From NCBI RefSeq assembly GCF_900585905.1, contig NZ_UTVH01000095.1, positions 186,001 to 250,000 on the forward strand: a stretch of DNA of 64,000 nucleotides, in the 5' to 3' direction. Source of the DNA: Pseudomonas viridiflava (lineage in GTDB: Bacteria; Pseudomonadota; Gammaproteobacteria; Pseudomonadales; Pseudomonadaceae). Of this stretch, positions 24,650 to 33,958 are shown piece by piece. The notes beneath the pieces were generated by a model. The model did not search any database, was not told the origin of the DNA, and saw nothing but the letters and a program-made list of their open reading frames with translations. A program made the position numbers and the translations under genes. Numbering within the stretch: the first letter of the stretch is position 1; each line of letters begins with the position of its first letter.

Positions 24650-25189
24650 ATGACTGCCAAGGCTGACACTCCCTTCGTTCCCCTCAATATTGCCGTGCTG
24701 ACCGTCAGTGATACCCGCACTCGGGACACCGACACTTCCGGGCAAATGTTCGTCGATCGCCTGACCGCTGCCGGTCACAGTCTGATCGAGCGGGTTTTGC
24801 TCAAGGATGATCTGTACAAGATCCGTGCGAAAGTCGCTGGCTGGATCGCTGACGACGAAGTGCAGGTGGTGTTGATCACCGGCGGCACCGGCTTCACCGG
24901 TCGTGACAGCACCCCGGAAGCCGTTGCCTGTCTGCTGGACAAGCAGGTGGACGGTTTTGGCGAGCTGTTCCGGCAGATATCCGTGCCCGACATCGGCACC
25001 TCGACCATTCAGTCCCGCGCGCTGGCAGGCCTGGCCAATGGCACGCTGGTGTGCTGCCTGCCAGGCTCGACCAACGCGGTGCGCACCGGTTGGGACGGCA
25101 TTCTCGCCCAACAGCTGGATTCGCGCTTTCGCCCCTGCAATTTCGTCCCGCATCTCAAGCAGGCCGAACCTTGCGCGACCCGTGGATAA
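24650..25189 (+). CDS. moaB: Molybdenum cofactor biosynthesis protein MoaB
   Basis: 179 residues. MogA/MoaB fold: NIAVLTVSDTRTRDTDTSG, then LITGGTGFTGRDSTPEAV and LPGSTNAVRTGWD. It adenylylates or helps to process molybdopterin before molybdenum insertion. moeA starts seven bases after its stop, so the pair is an operon. Confidence 0.9.
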   Translation: MTAKADTPFVPLNIAVLTVSDTRTRDTDTSGQMFVDRLTAAGHSLIERVLLKDDLYKIRAKVAGWIADDEVQVVLITGGTGFTGRDSTPEAVACLLDKQVDGFGELFRQISVPDIGTSTIQSRALAGLANGTLVCCLPGSTNAVRTGWDGILAQQLDSRFRPCNFVPHLKQAEPCATRG

Positions 25190-25196
25190 AGCGCCG

Positions 25197-26399
25197 ATGA
25201 ATACGCCCCTGATGCCGGTAGAGCAGGCGCTGGCCCGGTTGCTGCAAATGGCGGACGCCACGCCGATCACAGGTTCCGAGACAGTGGCACTGGCCGATGC
25301 TCAAGGCCGGGTGCTGGCGCAAGACTTGATCGCCACGCTGGACTTGCCGCCCTGGCCGAACAGTGCCATGGATGGCTATGCATTGCGGCTGGCGGACTGG
25401 CAAGGCGAGCCGCTGCCGGTGAGCCAGCGGATTTTTGCCGGCCAGGCGCCTCAGCCGCTGGAGCCCGGCACGTGCGCGCGGATCTTTACCGGTGCGCCCG
25501 TGCCTGACGGTGCCGATTGCGTCGAGATGCAGGAAAATGCCCAGGTGCTCGGCGACGCCCGGGTCCGCTTCGATCAGGTCCTGCAGGCGGGGCAGAATAT
25601 CCGCCCGCAAGGCCAGGAAACCCGTATCGGCGACCATGTCCTGGCCAAAGGGACGCGGCTAGGGCCGATTGAACTGGGGCTGGCGGCGTCTTTGGGTCTT
25701 GCTCGCCTGGAGGTGGTCAGGCGTGTGCGGGTGGCGGTGCTGTCCACTGGCGATGAGTTGATCGAGCCCGGCCTGCCACTGGGGCCGGGGCAGATCTACA
25801 ACAGCAACCGCGTGCTTTTGTGCAGCTGGCTCAGGCGCCTGGAATGCGACGTGGTGGATGGCGGTATTCTCCCGGACGACCTGGAGAAAACACGGGCTGC
25901 GCTGGGTTCGCTGGGCAGCGTCGATCTTATCCTTTCCACCGGCGGTGTCTCGGTGGGCGAGGCAGACTTCCTCGGCCACGCCCTGCGCGAAGAGGGCGAG
26001 ATCGCCCTGTGGAAACTGGCCATCAAGCCCGGCAAACCACTGACGTTCGGGCATTTTCGCGGCGTGCCGGTGATCGGTCTGCCAGGTAATCCGGCGTCCA
26101 CGCTGGTGACCTTCGCGCTATTGGCCCGGCCTTATCTGCTGCGTCGACAAGGCGTCAGTGATGTCACGCCGCTGCAGTTTCCGGTGCCCGCAGGTTTCGC
26201 CTGGAGCAAACCGGGCAATCGTCGCGAATACCTGCGCGGTCGCCTGGAGCAGGGCCGCGCAGTGTTTTACAAAAATCAGAGCTCGGGGGTTTTGCGCAGT
26301 GCGGCGTGGGCCGACGGCCTGATCGAAGTGCGCGAAGGCAGCACGGTCGAGGAGGGGGGCTGGGTCAACTTCATCCCGTTGAGCGAAGTGCTCGGTTGA
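25197..26399 (+). CDS. moeA: Molybdopterin molybdenumtransferase MoeA
   Basis: 400 residues from ATG 25197; the frame is open upstream only because it crosses moaB. Motifs: PPWPNSAMDGYAL, RIFTGAPVPDGADCVEMQE, VLSTGDELIEPG, STGGVSVGEADF and GLPGNPAST, in the normal order. It inserts molybdate into adenylylated molybdopterin. Together with moaB and mobA it forms a cofactor cluster. Confidence 0.92.
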   Translation: MNTPLMPVEQALARLLQMADATPITGSETVALADAQGRVLAQDLIATLDLPPWPNSAMDGYALRLADWQGEPLPVSQRIFAGQAPQPLEPGTCARIFTGAPVPDGADCVEMQENAQVLGDARVRFDQVLQAGQNIRPQGQETRIGDHVLAKGTRLGPIELGLAASLGLARLEVVRRVRVAVLSTGDELIEPGLPLGPGQIYNSNRVLLCSWLRRLECDVVDGGILPDDLEKTRAALGSLGSVDLILSTGGVSVGEADFLGHALREEGEIALWKLAIKPGKPLTFGHFRGVPVIGLPGNPASTLVTFALLARPYLLRRQGVSDVTPLQFPVPAGFAWSKPGNRREYLRGRLEQGRAVFYKNQSSGVLRSAAWADGLIEVREGSTVEEGGWVNFIPLSEVLG

Positions 26400-26431
26400 G
26401 TGCAATCCTTGAATTGCAGCCTGGGCGCTGG

Positions 26432-26466
26432 TTGACGGTTGACGCCTGACGCCTGATGGCTGGAGG
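26432..26466. repeat. Five degenerate heptad tandem repeats
   Basis: TTGACGG, TTGACGC, CTGACGC, CTGATGG and CTGGAGG follow each other without gaps, between moeA and the glycosyltransferase. Just before, TGCAAT (26401-26406) pairs with ATTGCA (26413-26418). Confidence 0.4.
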
Positions 26467-26534
26467 CTGCGGCATGAGCTACCCTCAGGCGTGCTGACCA
26501 TGTGGGCGCCCTGTCTTGCCCTGGAGTCCTGTTC

Positions 26535-27461
26535 ATGCAGTCTTTGAAAGTGGCCTGCGTCATCCCGACCTACAACGGTCGCGCCGATTTGCAGCGGTTG
26601 CTCGATTCGCTGACAACCCAGAGCGCAGAATTCGACACCCTCATCGTCGATTCAAGCTCAACCGACGGCACCCTTGAGCTGGCGCACGCACGTTGCCCCC
26701 GGGTCACGCAGGTGGACAGTCGCGACTTCAATCACGGCGGCACCCGGCAGATGATGGTAGAGGCGTACCCGTACTACGACGTTTACGTCTACCTCACCCA
26801 GGATGCGTACCTCGAAGACCCCTTGGCCATTGCCAATATCCTCAAGCCCTTCGCCGATCCTGAGGTGGGCGCGGTCTGCGGGCGACAGCTGCCGCATCAT
26901 GACGCCAGCCTGCTGGCGCAGCACGCGCGCCTGTTCAATTACCCGGCCGTTTCCCAGATCAAGACGTTGAGCGATGCGCCGACACTCGGGATCAAGACGC
27001 CTTTCATGTCCAATTCTTTCGCAGCGTATCGACGTGAGGCGCTGGCGGCGGCAGGTGGATTCGCCCGCCATGTGATCCTTTCGGAAGACATGCACGTCGC
27101 CGCCAGAATGCTGCTTGGCGGCTGGAAAGTCGCCTACGAAGGCGCTGCGTTGTGCCGTCACTCGCACAACTACACCCTGTGGCAGGAGTTTCAGCGCTAT
27201 TTTGATATTGGTGTCTTTCAATCCCGCGAGGCCTGGATTCAGCAGGCCTTTGGCGGGGTGGACGGCGAGGGGTTGCGTTATGTCAGGTCGGAGCTCGCAT
27301 TTCTCGGCCCCCGGCACTGGATGCTCTGGCCGTTGTGCCTGGTGCGCAATGCTGCGAAGTTGCTGGCTTACAAACTGAGTCGACAGGAAAAGCACCTGCC
27401 GGTCAGCTTGAAGAAAAAGCTCAGCATGCATCGGCGCTACTGGGATGGGCCCTACGCCTGA
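26535..27461 (+). CDS. Family 2 glycosyltransferase, rhamnosyltransferase-like
   Basis: 308 residues from ATG 26535, preceded by CTGGAG. GT-A fold: VACVIPTYNGRADLQRLLDSL, TLIVDSSSTDGT and a QDAYLEDP region in place of the DxD, then LSEDMHVAARML. The pattern resembles RfbN/WbbL-type rhamnosyltransferases of O-antigen assembly. Acceptor unknown; no other polysaccharide genes are adjacent. Confidence 0.75.
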   Translation: MQSLKVACVIPTYNGRADLQRLLDSLTTQSAEFDTLIVDSSSTDGTLELAHARCPRVTQVDSRDFNHGGTRQMMVEAYPYYDVYVYLTQDAYLEDPLAIANILKPFADPEVGAVCGRQLPHHDASLLAQHARLFNYPAVSQIKTLSDAPTLGIKTPFMSNSFAAYRREALAAAGGFARHVILSEDMHVAARMLLGGWKVAYEGAALCRHSHNYTLWQEFQRYFDIGVFQSREAWIQQAFGGVDGEGLRYVRSELAFLGPRHWMLWPLCLVRNAAKLLAYKLSRQEKHLPVSLKKKLSMHRRYWDGPYA

Positions 27462-27491
27462 TCCGTGGCGCTGGCGTCAGACTACAGCCTT

Positions 27492-29300
27492 TCAGTCCTT
27501 CGCCGCTTCCTCGTCCTGGCGATCCGCCTCGAACAATTGCGCCAGTTCTTTTCTCGCCTCGCGAGCTGTTTGCAGAACCTTGGCGGCGTCGTCGTAAACC
27601 AGATGCTGCGCCGCCAGAACCTGCTCGTCATGCCGTTTGAAGCGGCTGATGCGTGCATCGGCCTGGGCCTGACTCAAGCCCAGGCCCAGCAGCGTGTGGC
27701 GGCTCATTTCCAGGCTGGAGTGATAGGTCTCCCGCACTGCTTGAGCGCCGACGTCCATCAGCCGGTGCACATGCTGCCGGTTGCGGGCGCGGGCAATGAT
27801 CTTGATGTTGGGGTACAGCTTGCGCACCAGTTCGGCGGTCTTGATATTGGTATCGGGATCGTCGGTGGCGATGATGAAGAACTCGGCGTGTTCGACTTTT
27901 GCCGCACGCAGGATTTCCGGACGCAGCGGGTCGCCGTAGAAGACCGGCACATTGCCGAAGCTGCGCGAGAACTCGATGGACTCCACAGCGGTGTCCAGCG
28001 CCACGAAAGGGATGTTCTGCGCGCGCAGGATACGCGCGACGATCTGGCCCATACGGCCCATGCCGGCAATGACCACACGCGGTGCGTCGGTATTGATGTC
28101 TCGATATTCGTCCGGGACGTCGATCTTCGCTGGCTTGGCTTTGAACAGGTAGCTGATGCCCAGCAGCAACAGAGGCGTCATCGCCATGGAAAGGGTAATG
28201 GTCAGCACCAGAATGTCGTACAGCCGCGCATCGAACAGGCCCTGGCTGCTGCCAATCTTGAACACCACAAAGGCAAACTCGCCGCCCGCCGCCAGCACGA
28301 TCCCCAGGCGCAGCGCGCTCTCCTTGCCCAGCCCCCCGGCCAGGCGCCCGACTACAAACAGCAGCGGCAACTTGATCAGAATCAACAGCAGCGTCAGGCC
28401 TACCACCAGCAGCGGCTCGCTGAGCAGCAGGCTGAGGTTGGCGCCCATGCCCACACTCATGAAGAACAGCCCCAGCAGCAGCCCTTTGAAAGGCTCGATC
28501 TGCGATTCCAGTTCGTGCCGGTACTCCGAGTCGGCCAGCAGCAGGCCCGCCAGAAACGCACCCAGTGCCATGGACACGCCGACCAGGTCCATCAGCCATG
28601 CAGTGCCAATCACCACCAACAGGGCAGTGGCGGTCGAGACTTCCTGAATCCGGGTCTTGGCGACGATGCGAAATACCGGGCGCAACAAATAGCGCCCACC
28701 CACCACGACAATGGCGATCACACCCAGCACTTCCAGGCCGTGGGTCATGCCGTCACTGGCGCTGATGCTGTGGTCGGCACCTGCCAGCAGCGGCACCATG
28801 GCGATCAGCGGGATGGCGGCAATGTCCTGAAACAGCAGAATGGCGAAGGCCAGACGGCCGTGAGGGTGATTGAGCTCCTTGCGTTCGGCCAGACTCTGCA
28901 GGCCGAAAGCGGTGGATGACAACGCCAGACCCAGACCCAGCACGACCGCGGTGTTCAGTGGCTGGTCAAAGGCAAACAGCGCCACGGCACCGATGGCGAG
29001 ACCGGTGAGCAGCACCTGTGCCATGCCGACGCCGAACACCGCTTTGCGCATGACCCACAGGCGTTTGGGCGACAGCTCCAGGCCAATGATGAACAGCAGC
29101 AGCACCACGCCCAGCTCGGATATATGGCTGACGCTTTCAGGGTTGCCGATCAGCCCCAAGACCGAGGGACCGATGATCACGCCTGCCAGCAGATAGCCGA
29201 TGACAGCACCCAGTTGCAGCCGCTTGGCCAGTGGAACGGTCAGCACTGCAGCGAGCAGAAACACGACGGCGGCCTGCAACAGACTCCCTTCATGGGGCAT
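27492..29300 (-). CDS. KefB/KefC-type cation:proton antiporter
   Basis: 602 residues from ATG 29300, chosen because AAGGAG lies upstream; an ATG at 29321 lacks one. About 12-13 membrane spans (QLGAVIGYLLAGVIIGP, LLLFIIGLELSPKRLW) and a C-terminal RCK/TrkA-N domain (VVIAGMGRMGQIVARIL, near residues 410-520). Family members export potassium in response to glutathione adducts and protect from electrophiles. No KefF/KefG ancillary gene is adjacent. Confidence 0.85.
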   Translation of the reverse strand: MPHEGSLLQAAVVFLLAAVLTVPLAKRLQLGAVIGYLLAGVIIGPSVLGLIGNPESVSHISELGVVLLLFIIGLELSPKRLWVMRKAVFGVGMAQVLLTGLAIGAVALFAFDQPLNTAVVLGLGLALSSTAFGLQSLAERKELNHPHGRLAFAILLFQDIAAIPLIAMVPLLAGADHSISASDGMTHGLEVLGVIAIVVVGGRYLLRPVFRIVAKTRIQEVSTATALLVVIGTAWLMDLVGVSMALGAFLAGLLLADSEYRHELESQIEPFKGLLLGLFFMSVGMGANLSLLLSEPLLVVGLTLLLILIKLPLLFVVGRLAGGLGKESALRLGIVLAAGGEFAFVVFKIGSSQGLFDARLYDILVLTITLSMAMTPLLLLGISYLFKAKPAKIDVPDEYRDINTDAPRVVIAGMGRMGQIVARILRAQNIPFVALDTAVESIEFSRSFGNVPVFYGDPLRPEILRAAKVEHAEFFIIATDDPDTNIKTAELVRKLYPNIKIIARARNRQHVHRLMDVGAQAVRETYHSSLEMSRHTLLGLGLSQAQADARISRFKRHDEQVLAAQHLVYDDAAKVLQTAREARKELAQLFEADRQDEEAAKD

Positions 29301-29542
29301 GGGTGACTCCTTATCGAGCAAATAGCGACTGGCAAAAGGTGGCCATTAAACCATGGCAGCGGTCAGGGGCGTTGTTTGCAATGTGCTCGGGATGTCCGCT
29401 GCGGGGGCGCGCGGATCGATGGCGGCAAGGCGTCTGCGTTGGTGTGCGGTCACAGGCCGGTGCCAGCCGCCGCGCTTGCGGTTAAGATGGGCGCGCTGTG
29501 CCATGCAGTGAATGTCGTCCATAGAAATCCGGGAACTTCGTC

Positions 29543-29731
29543 ATGACCAACAAACAACGTCTGCTTTATTCGCTGCTCATTGCCCTGATCGTGCTGGCCG
29601 TCATGCTCGGCCTGTCGAGCTTGCAGAACAGTGGTGTCATCAGCGAAAAGACCTTCCAGTACATTGCCATTGCGGTTGCCGTGCTGGTGGTCATCATCAA
29701 CGGCATTATCCGCCGCAAGGTCAAGCGCTGA
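29543..29731 (+). CDS. Small membrane protein of unknown function
   Basis: 62 residues with two hydrophobic helices (LLIALIVLAVMLGLSSL and IAIAVAVLVVIINGII) and a basic RRKVKR end that should face the cytoplasm. Family not recognised. It sits alone between two minus-strand genes. Confidence 0.65.
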   Translation: MTNKQRLLYSLLIALIVLAVMLGLSSLQNSGVISEKTFQYIAIAVAVLVVIINGIIRRKVKR

Positions 29732-29755
29732 TCGCCTGCACCGCCATTCGGGGCG

Positions 29756-30139
29756 TCACTGCGGCGCCTTGCTCGCTTCCAGCTGCTGCAACGCTCGCGG
29801 GTGCAGGGCGTAACTTTTGTCGACGTTGAGGGTGATTACGCCTTCATCGCATAACCGTTTGAGAACCTCGCGCACGCTCAGAAACGACAGCGGGCTGTCC
29901 AGTTTCAACAGCTGACTGTGCACGCCGCGTACGCCCAGGGGCTTGCCATCGCTGCAGGCCTGCAGCAGCGCGTCGAGTACCTTCAGGCGAACAAGGCTGG
30001 TGCGCAGGCCGAAGCTTTTCAGCAGCTTTCTGATCGGCTCGTTGCTGGCGCGTTCGACACTGGCAGCCGGGCGCGCCTGGGCCGCGATGGCTGACTGGCG
30101 CAGCAAGTTGCGAGTGGTGGTGGCTTGGCGGTTCAACAT
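29756..30139 (-). CDS. Fur-like winged-helix regulator lacking the metal/dimer domain
   Basis: 127 residues with AAGGAA before the ATG. Residues about 38-115 match the Fur DNA-binding domain (LLKSFGLRTSLVRLKVLDALL, GVRGVHSQLLKLDSPLSFLSVREVLKRLCDEGVI), but the protein ends where Fur's dimerisation and metal-binding domain would begin. It is therefore unlikely to sense metal in the Fur manner. It is divergent from pvdQ, with which it shares a 220-base intergenic region. Confidence 0.7.
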   Translation of the reverse strand: MLNRQATTTRNLLRQSAIAAQARPAASVERASNEPIRKLLKSFGLRTSLVRLKVLDALLQACSDGKPLGVRGVHSQLLKLDSPLSFLSVREVLKRLCDEGVITLNVDKSYALHPRALQQLEASKAPQ

Positions 30140-30274
30140 GCAGACATTCCTTTTCAGGCCTCAAAATACTTGCCTCATCAGGTAAGACGTACGGGCGCCG
30201 CAAATCCTCAATCGTTCGTGCAAATTAGTCCGCCGCCCGACGCCTGCCCAGCGTCCGGAGCTGCAGTTCATGGC

Positions 30275-30297
30275 TAAATTTTCCTGAAGTATTTCGT
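30275..30297 (+). promoter_or_regulatory. Candidate PvdS (iron-starvation) promoter element
   Basis: TAAAT (30275-30279) and CGT (30295-30297) are separated by 15 bases, upstream of pvdQ. The consensus I recall for PvdS sites is TAAAT with a 16-17 base spacer and CGT, so the spacing is one short. pvdQ is PvdS-controlled in fluorescent pseudomonads. Confidence 0.4.
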
Positions 30298-30359
30298 TTA
30301 GAAGTCAGCGCGACGCCTTCCAGACCGCGTCTGTCGCATGCCAGCCTTCAGGAGTCAGA

Positions 30360-32696
30360 GTGAATATTTTCAAGCGCACGCCAACCCTTTACCTTGCCGG
30401 GCTGCTGTCATGCCTGAGCGCAGTTGCGCAGGCACAGGTTGCCACGTCCATCGCGCCTTCGGCTGAAATACGCCGCACAGCATTCGGTGTGCCGCACATT
30501 CGCGCCCAGGACGAGCAGGGTCTCGGTTACGGCATCGGCTACGCCTACGCCCAAGACAACCTGTGCCTGCTGGCCAACGAAGTGATCACGGTCAACGGCA
30601 AGCGTTCGCGTTATTTCGGTGCACAGGCGCAGACCCTGGAGCAGCGCAACAATCTGACCAGCGATGTGTTTTTCAACTGGCTCAACACCCCGCAGGCGGT
30701 GGCGACGTTCTGGGAGGCGCAACCGGCTGAAGTCAGGCAACTGATAGAAGGCTACGTCGCGGGCTATAACCGTTTTCTGGCCCAGGCCCGCGAGCAGCAA
30801 ACCCAGGGCGGATGCCTGAAAGCGCAATGGGTGCGGCCGATCACGTCCAGGGATCTGGTCAAGCTGACCCGGCGCCTGTTGGTGGAAGGGGGTGTTGGCA
30901 GGTTTGCCGAGGCGCTGGTGGGTGCCACGCCGCCGACGACAGCGCTGGCCGACGCGGCGTCACAGCCTGAGGCGTTTGCCAACGCCGCGTCACAGCTGGA
31001 CGATTTCGCGCTGGAGCGCGGCAGCAACGCGGTGGCCATTGGCAGCGAAGGCTCGGCCAACGGGCGCGGCATTTTGCTGGCCAACCCACATTTTCCGTGG
31101 GTTGGCGGCATGCGTTTTTATCAGATGCACCTGACCATTCCCGGCAAACTCGACGTCATGGGCACTGCGTTGCCGGGCCTGCCGCTGATCAATATCGGCT
31201 TCAGCCAGCACCTGGCCTGGACGCACACGGTCGATACGTCCAGGCATTTCACTCTATACCGGCTCAAGCTCGACCCGAAAGACCCGACGCGCTATCTGGT
31301 CGACGGTCAGTCGCGCCCGCTGCGCAAGACTACCGTCCAGGTCACCACCCTGAGCAAGGAGGGCAAAAGCGTGCCGGTGACCCGTGAGTTGTATCAGTCC
31401 GAATTCGGCCCGGTGGTGCAGTGGCCTGGCAAGCTGGAATGGAATCGTAAGTATGCCTATAGCCTGCGCGACGCCAACCTGGGCAATGACCGGGTCATCC
31501 AGCAGTGGTACGCGATGAACCGGGCGCAAACATTGGGGGATCTGAAGCACGCGCTGCAGAAAATCCAGGGCATCCCCTGGGTCAACACCCTGGCCGTGGA
31601 TGATCAGGGCCAGACGCTTTACGCCAATTATTCGGTGGTGCCCAATGTCAGCCAGCAGAAGCTGGCGCAATGCAGCGACCCTGCCGCCGGGCTGGAAATG
31701 ATCGTACTCGATGGCTCGCGCAGTGCGTGCGCCTGGGACATCGATTCTGCGGCGGCGCAGGCCGGGATTTTTCCTGCATCCGCACTGCCCAGCCTGAGCC
31801 GCAGTGACTACCTGCAGAACTCCAATGATTCGGCATGGATGACCAATCCTGCGCAGCCGCTGAGCGGTTTCTCGCCGTTGATCAGCCGCGACGCTCAGCC
31901 ACTGGGGCCGCGCACGCGCTTTGCCATTGAGCGCCTTGGCAGCCTGTCGCAGCGCGGCAAGATCGGGGTCGCCGACTTGCAGGCGATGGTCATGGACAAT
32001 CGCGTGTATCTGGCGCAGGGAGGTGGCTTGCTGGATGACGTGTTGCACTACTGCGACGATTACGCGGGGGCCGATTCGGCAACCATTGAGCCGGTGTGCG
32101 CCAGCCTGCGCCAGTGGGATCGCAGCGCCAACCTCGATGCCGGGATTGGCTTCGTGCATTTCCAGAACCTGGCCAAGGCACTGCAGAATGTGAAGGATGC
32201 CTGGCGCATTCCGTTCGACCCCGGCAACCCGGTCAACACGCCGCGCGGCTTGAACGTCGGCCAGGACGCTGTCAGTGAATCGCTGCATCAGGCGTTGCTG
32301 GCATCGGCGCAGCAGGTCAGCAAGGCGGGCTTGGATGAACACACGGTCTGGGGCGACATTCAGGTGTCCACCGTGGGTAAAAAGCAGATTCCCGTGCATG
32401 GCGGTCCAGCCGCGCTGGGGGTGTACAACGCCATGCAGACCGTGCCGCGCGAGGATGGCAAGCGTGAAGTCGTCAGCGGCACCAGCTACCTGCAAGTGGT
32501 GAGTTTTGATGAGCACGGGCCCCAGGCGCAGGGCTTGCTGGCGCCATCGCAATCGAGCGATGCGCAGTCGCCCCACAGTCACGATCAGACGGCGGCATTC
32601 GCGAAAAAACAATGGGCTGTACTGCCGTTCACCGAAGCGCAGATCAAGGCTGATCCGACTTACCGCCTGCAGGTGATCAAGGAACAAAGGCGCTGA
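30360..32696 (+). CDS. pvdQ: PvdQ/HacA-type acylase (pyoverdine maturation, acyl-homoserine lactone acylase)
   Basis: 778 residues from GTG 30360 with AGGAG upstream. Periplasmic Ntn-hydrolase: signal peptide ending QAQ, alpha chain to about residue 221, and autocatalytic nucleophile Ser222 in ERGSNAVAIG that begins the beta chain. LLANPHFPWVGGMRFYQMHL, NSNDSAWMTNPAQPL and SQSSDAQSPHSHDQT closely follow P. aeruginosa PvdQ. The enzyme removes the fatty acid from pyoverdine precursors and also cleaves long-chain acyl-homoserine lactones. No other pyoverdine gene is in the window. Confidence 0.9.
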   Translation: MNIFKRTPTLYLAGLLSCLSAVAQAQVATSIAPSAEIRRTAFGVPHIRAQDEQGLGYGIGYAYAQDNLCLLANEVITVNGKRSRYFGAQAQTLEQRNNLTSDVFFNWLNTPQAVATFWEAQPAEVRQLIEGYVAGYNRFLAQAREQQTQGGCLKAQWVRPITSRDLVKLTRRLLVEGGVGRFAEALVGATPPTTALADAASQPEAFANAASQLDDFALERGSNAVAIGSEGSANGRGILLANPHFPWVGGMRFYQMHLTIPGKLDVMGTALPGLPLINIGFSQHLAWTHTVDTSRHFTLYRLKLDPKDPTRYLVDGQSRPLRKTTVQVTTLSKEGKSVPVTRELYQSEFGPVVQWPGKLEWNRKYAYSLRDANLGNDRVIQQWYAMNRAQTLGDLKHALQKIQGIPWVNTLAVDDQGQTLYANYSVVPNVSQQKLAQCSDPAAGLEMIVLDGSRSACAWDIDSAAAQAGIFPASALPSLSRSDYLQNSNDSAWMTNPAQPLSGFSPLISRDAQPLGPRTRFAIERLGSLSQRGKIGVADLQAMVMDNRVYLAQGGGLLDDVLHYCDDYAGADSATIEPVCASLRQWDRSANLDAGIGFVHFQNLAKALQNVKDAWRIPFDPGNPVNTPRGLNVGQDAVSESLHQALLASAQQVSKAGLDEHTVWGDIQVSTVGKKQIPVHGGPAALGVYNAMQTVPREDGKREVVSGTSYLQVVSFDEHGPQAQGLLAPSQSSDAQSPHSHDQTAAFAKKQWAVLPFTEAQIKADPTYRLQVIKEQRR

Positions 32697-32720
32697 ACAC
32701 TCACCCCGGGGGCTGCCTGG

Positions 32721-33746
32721 TCAGCCCTTGGGAGCGGTGGGGGGGCGTCGCTGGATGACGGCATTGCCGTCATTGTTGCGAGTGACCGTGACCGGCAGAA
32801 CCTTGGGCAGCGAGGCCACCAGCCTGGCCATTTCCCGGGTGTTGAAACTGCCACCCAGGTGCAGCGCACCGGTGGCGTTATCCGCCAGCAGCACCGGTTG
32901 CGGCAGATAACGATTGATCAGTGGCAAGGCCTGGGTCAGCGGCAGGTCATTAAGCACCAGCGTGCCATTGCGCCAGGTCAGGCTTGTGTCGCGGCCCGAG
33001 GTCTGGCTGATCTGCGGCTGGAAGTCTCCCGACCGGTAACTGGCCTGCATGCCCGGTTCGAGGCGCGAAGCCGGAGTCGCACGTGCCGCATCGCTGACCA
33101 TCTGCACTGAACCTTCCAGCAGCATGACCCGCACCTGATCTTCGTACATCCATACGTTGAAGGTGGTGCCGGTGACTTCTATGCGACCTTTGCCCGCGCT
33201 GACAATGAACGGGTGGCTGGCATCGTGACTGACTTCAAAGAACGCTTCGCCCTTGTCCAGCACGACGCTGCGGCGATCCTTGTAGTTGGCAAACGTCAGG
33301 CGCGTGCCCAGATTAAGCTCGACCCGACTCCCGTCAGCCATGGTCACCAGGCGAGTCGTGTCGTCGGCTTCATAGGTATCGTAGGCGTTGGGCACCCAGC
33401 CCAGGTTCCAGGCCGCCAGGCCAGCGACCGGCAGCGCCACTGCGACCAACACCGCAGCGGCGACGTAGTTGCGCCAACTGCCGACGTTCGTCGCTTGCCT
33501 GGGCGCAACAGGAGCAGCGGTCATGTCGATCAAAAGCGGATTGGCCGGCTCCACTTGGCCAGACAGCTGCCAGATCTCCAGCATCGCTTGATACTCGTCC
33601 TCATGCAGCGGGTGTGCACGGCGCCATTGCAGGCACGCCCGGCGTTCGTCGTCCGTGCAGTCACTGGCGTGCAGGCGCATGCACCAATGTGCGGCGGCAT
33701 CGGTAACGGCTTCAGGGTCGATCTGGCTGAAAGTGGGGTCGCTCAT
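32721..33746 (-). CDS. FecR-type anti-sigma regulator without a sigma factor partner
   Basis: 341 residues. N-terminal DUF4880-like domain (AAHWCMRLHASDCTDDERRA), a membrane span near 93-113 (VAAAVLVAVALPVAGLAAW), and a periplasmic FecR domain (LVTMADGSRVELNLGTRL, GEAFFEVSHDASHPF) followed by a STN-like end. Such proteins pass iron-siderophore signals to an ECF sigma factor normally encoded next to them; here none is adjacent on either side. It converges on pvdQ. Confidence 0.85.
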   Translation of the reverse strand: MSDPTFSQIDPEAVTDAAAHWCMRLHASDCTDDERRACLQWRRAHPLHEDEYQAMLEIWQLSGQVEPANPLLIDMTAAPVAPRQATNVGSWRNYVAAAVLVAVALPVAGLAAWNLGWVPNAYDTYEADDTTRLVTMADGSRVELNLGTRLTFANYKDRRSVVLDKGEAFFEVSHDASHPFIVSAGKGRIEVTGTTFNVWMYEDQVRVMLLEGSVQMVSDAARATPASRLEPGMQASYRSGDFQPQISQTSGRDTSLTWRNGTLVLNDLPLTQALPLINRYLPQPVLLADNATGALHLGGSFNTREMARLVASLPKVLPVTVTRNNDGNAVIQRRPPTAPKG

Positions 33747-33958
33747 TGCCTCTCCGGTTGTAGGACTATTCTACATGCGGCCTAGAGCAACGGAGAACAG
33801 CCATGGCGATTGAATATCACTCAAGGGTTGCGAATTTCCGTAATAGCGGTCGATTCGCGTTAACACGCCAGACGTGACCCGCGTGACAGCGCAGCCAGAA
33901 CGCGGTATTAAATTGTTAAAACTCTACAGAACAGCAGCCAGCCTAATCAGGAACAGCC

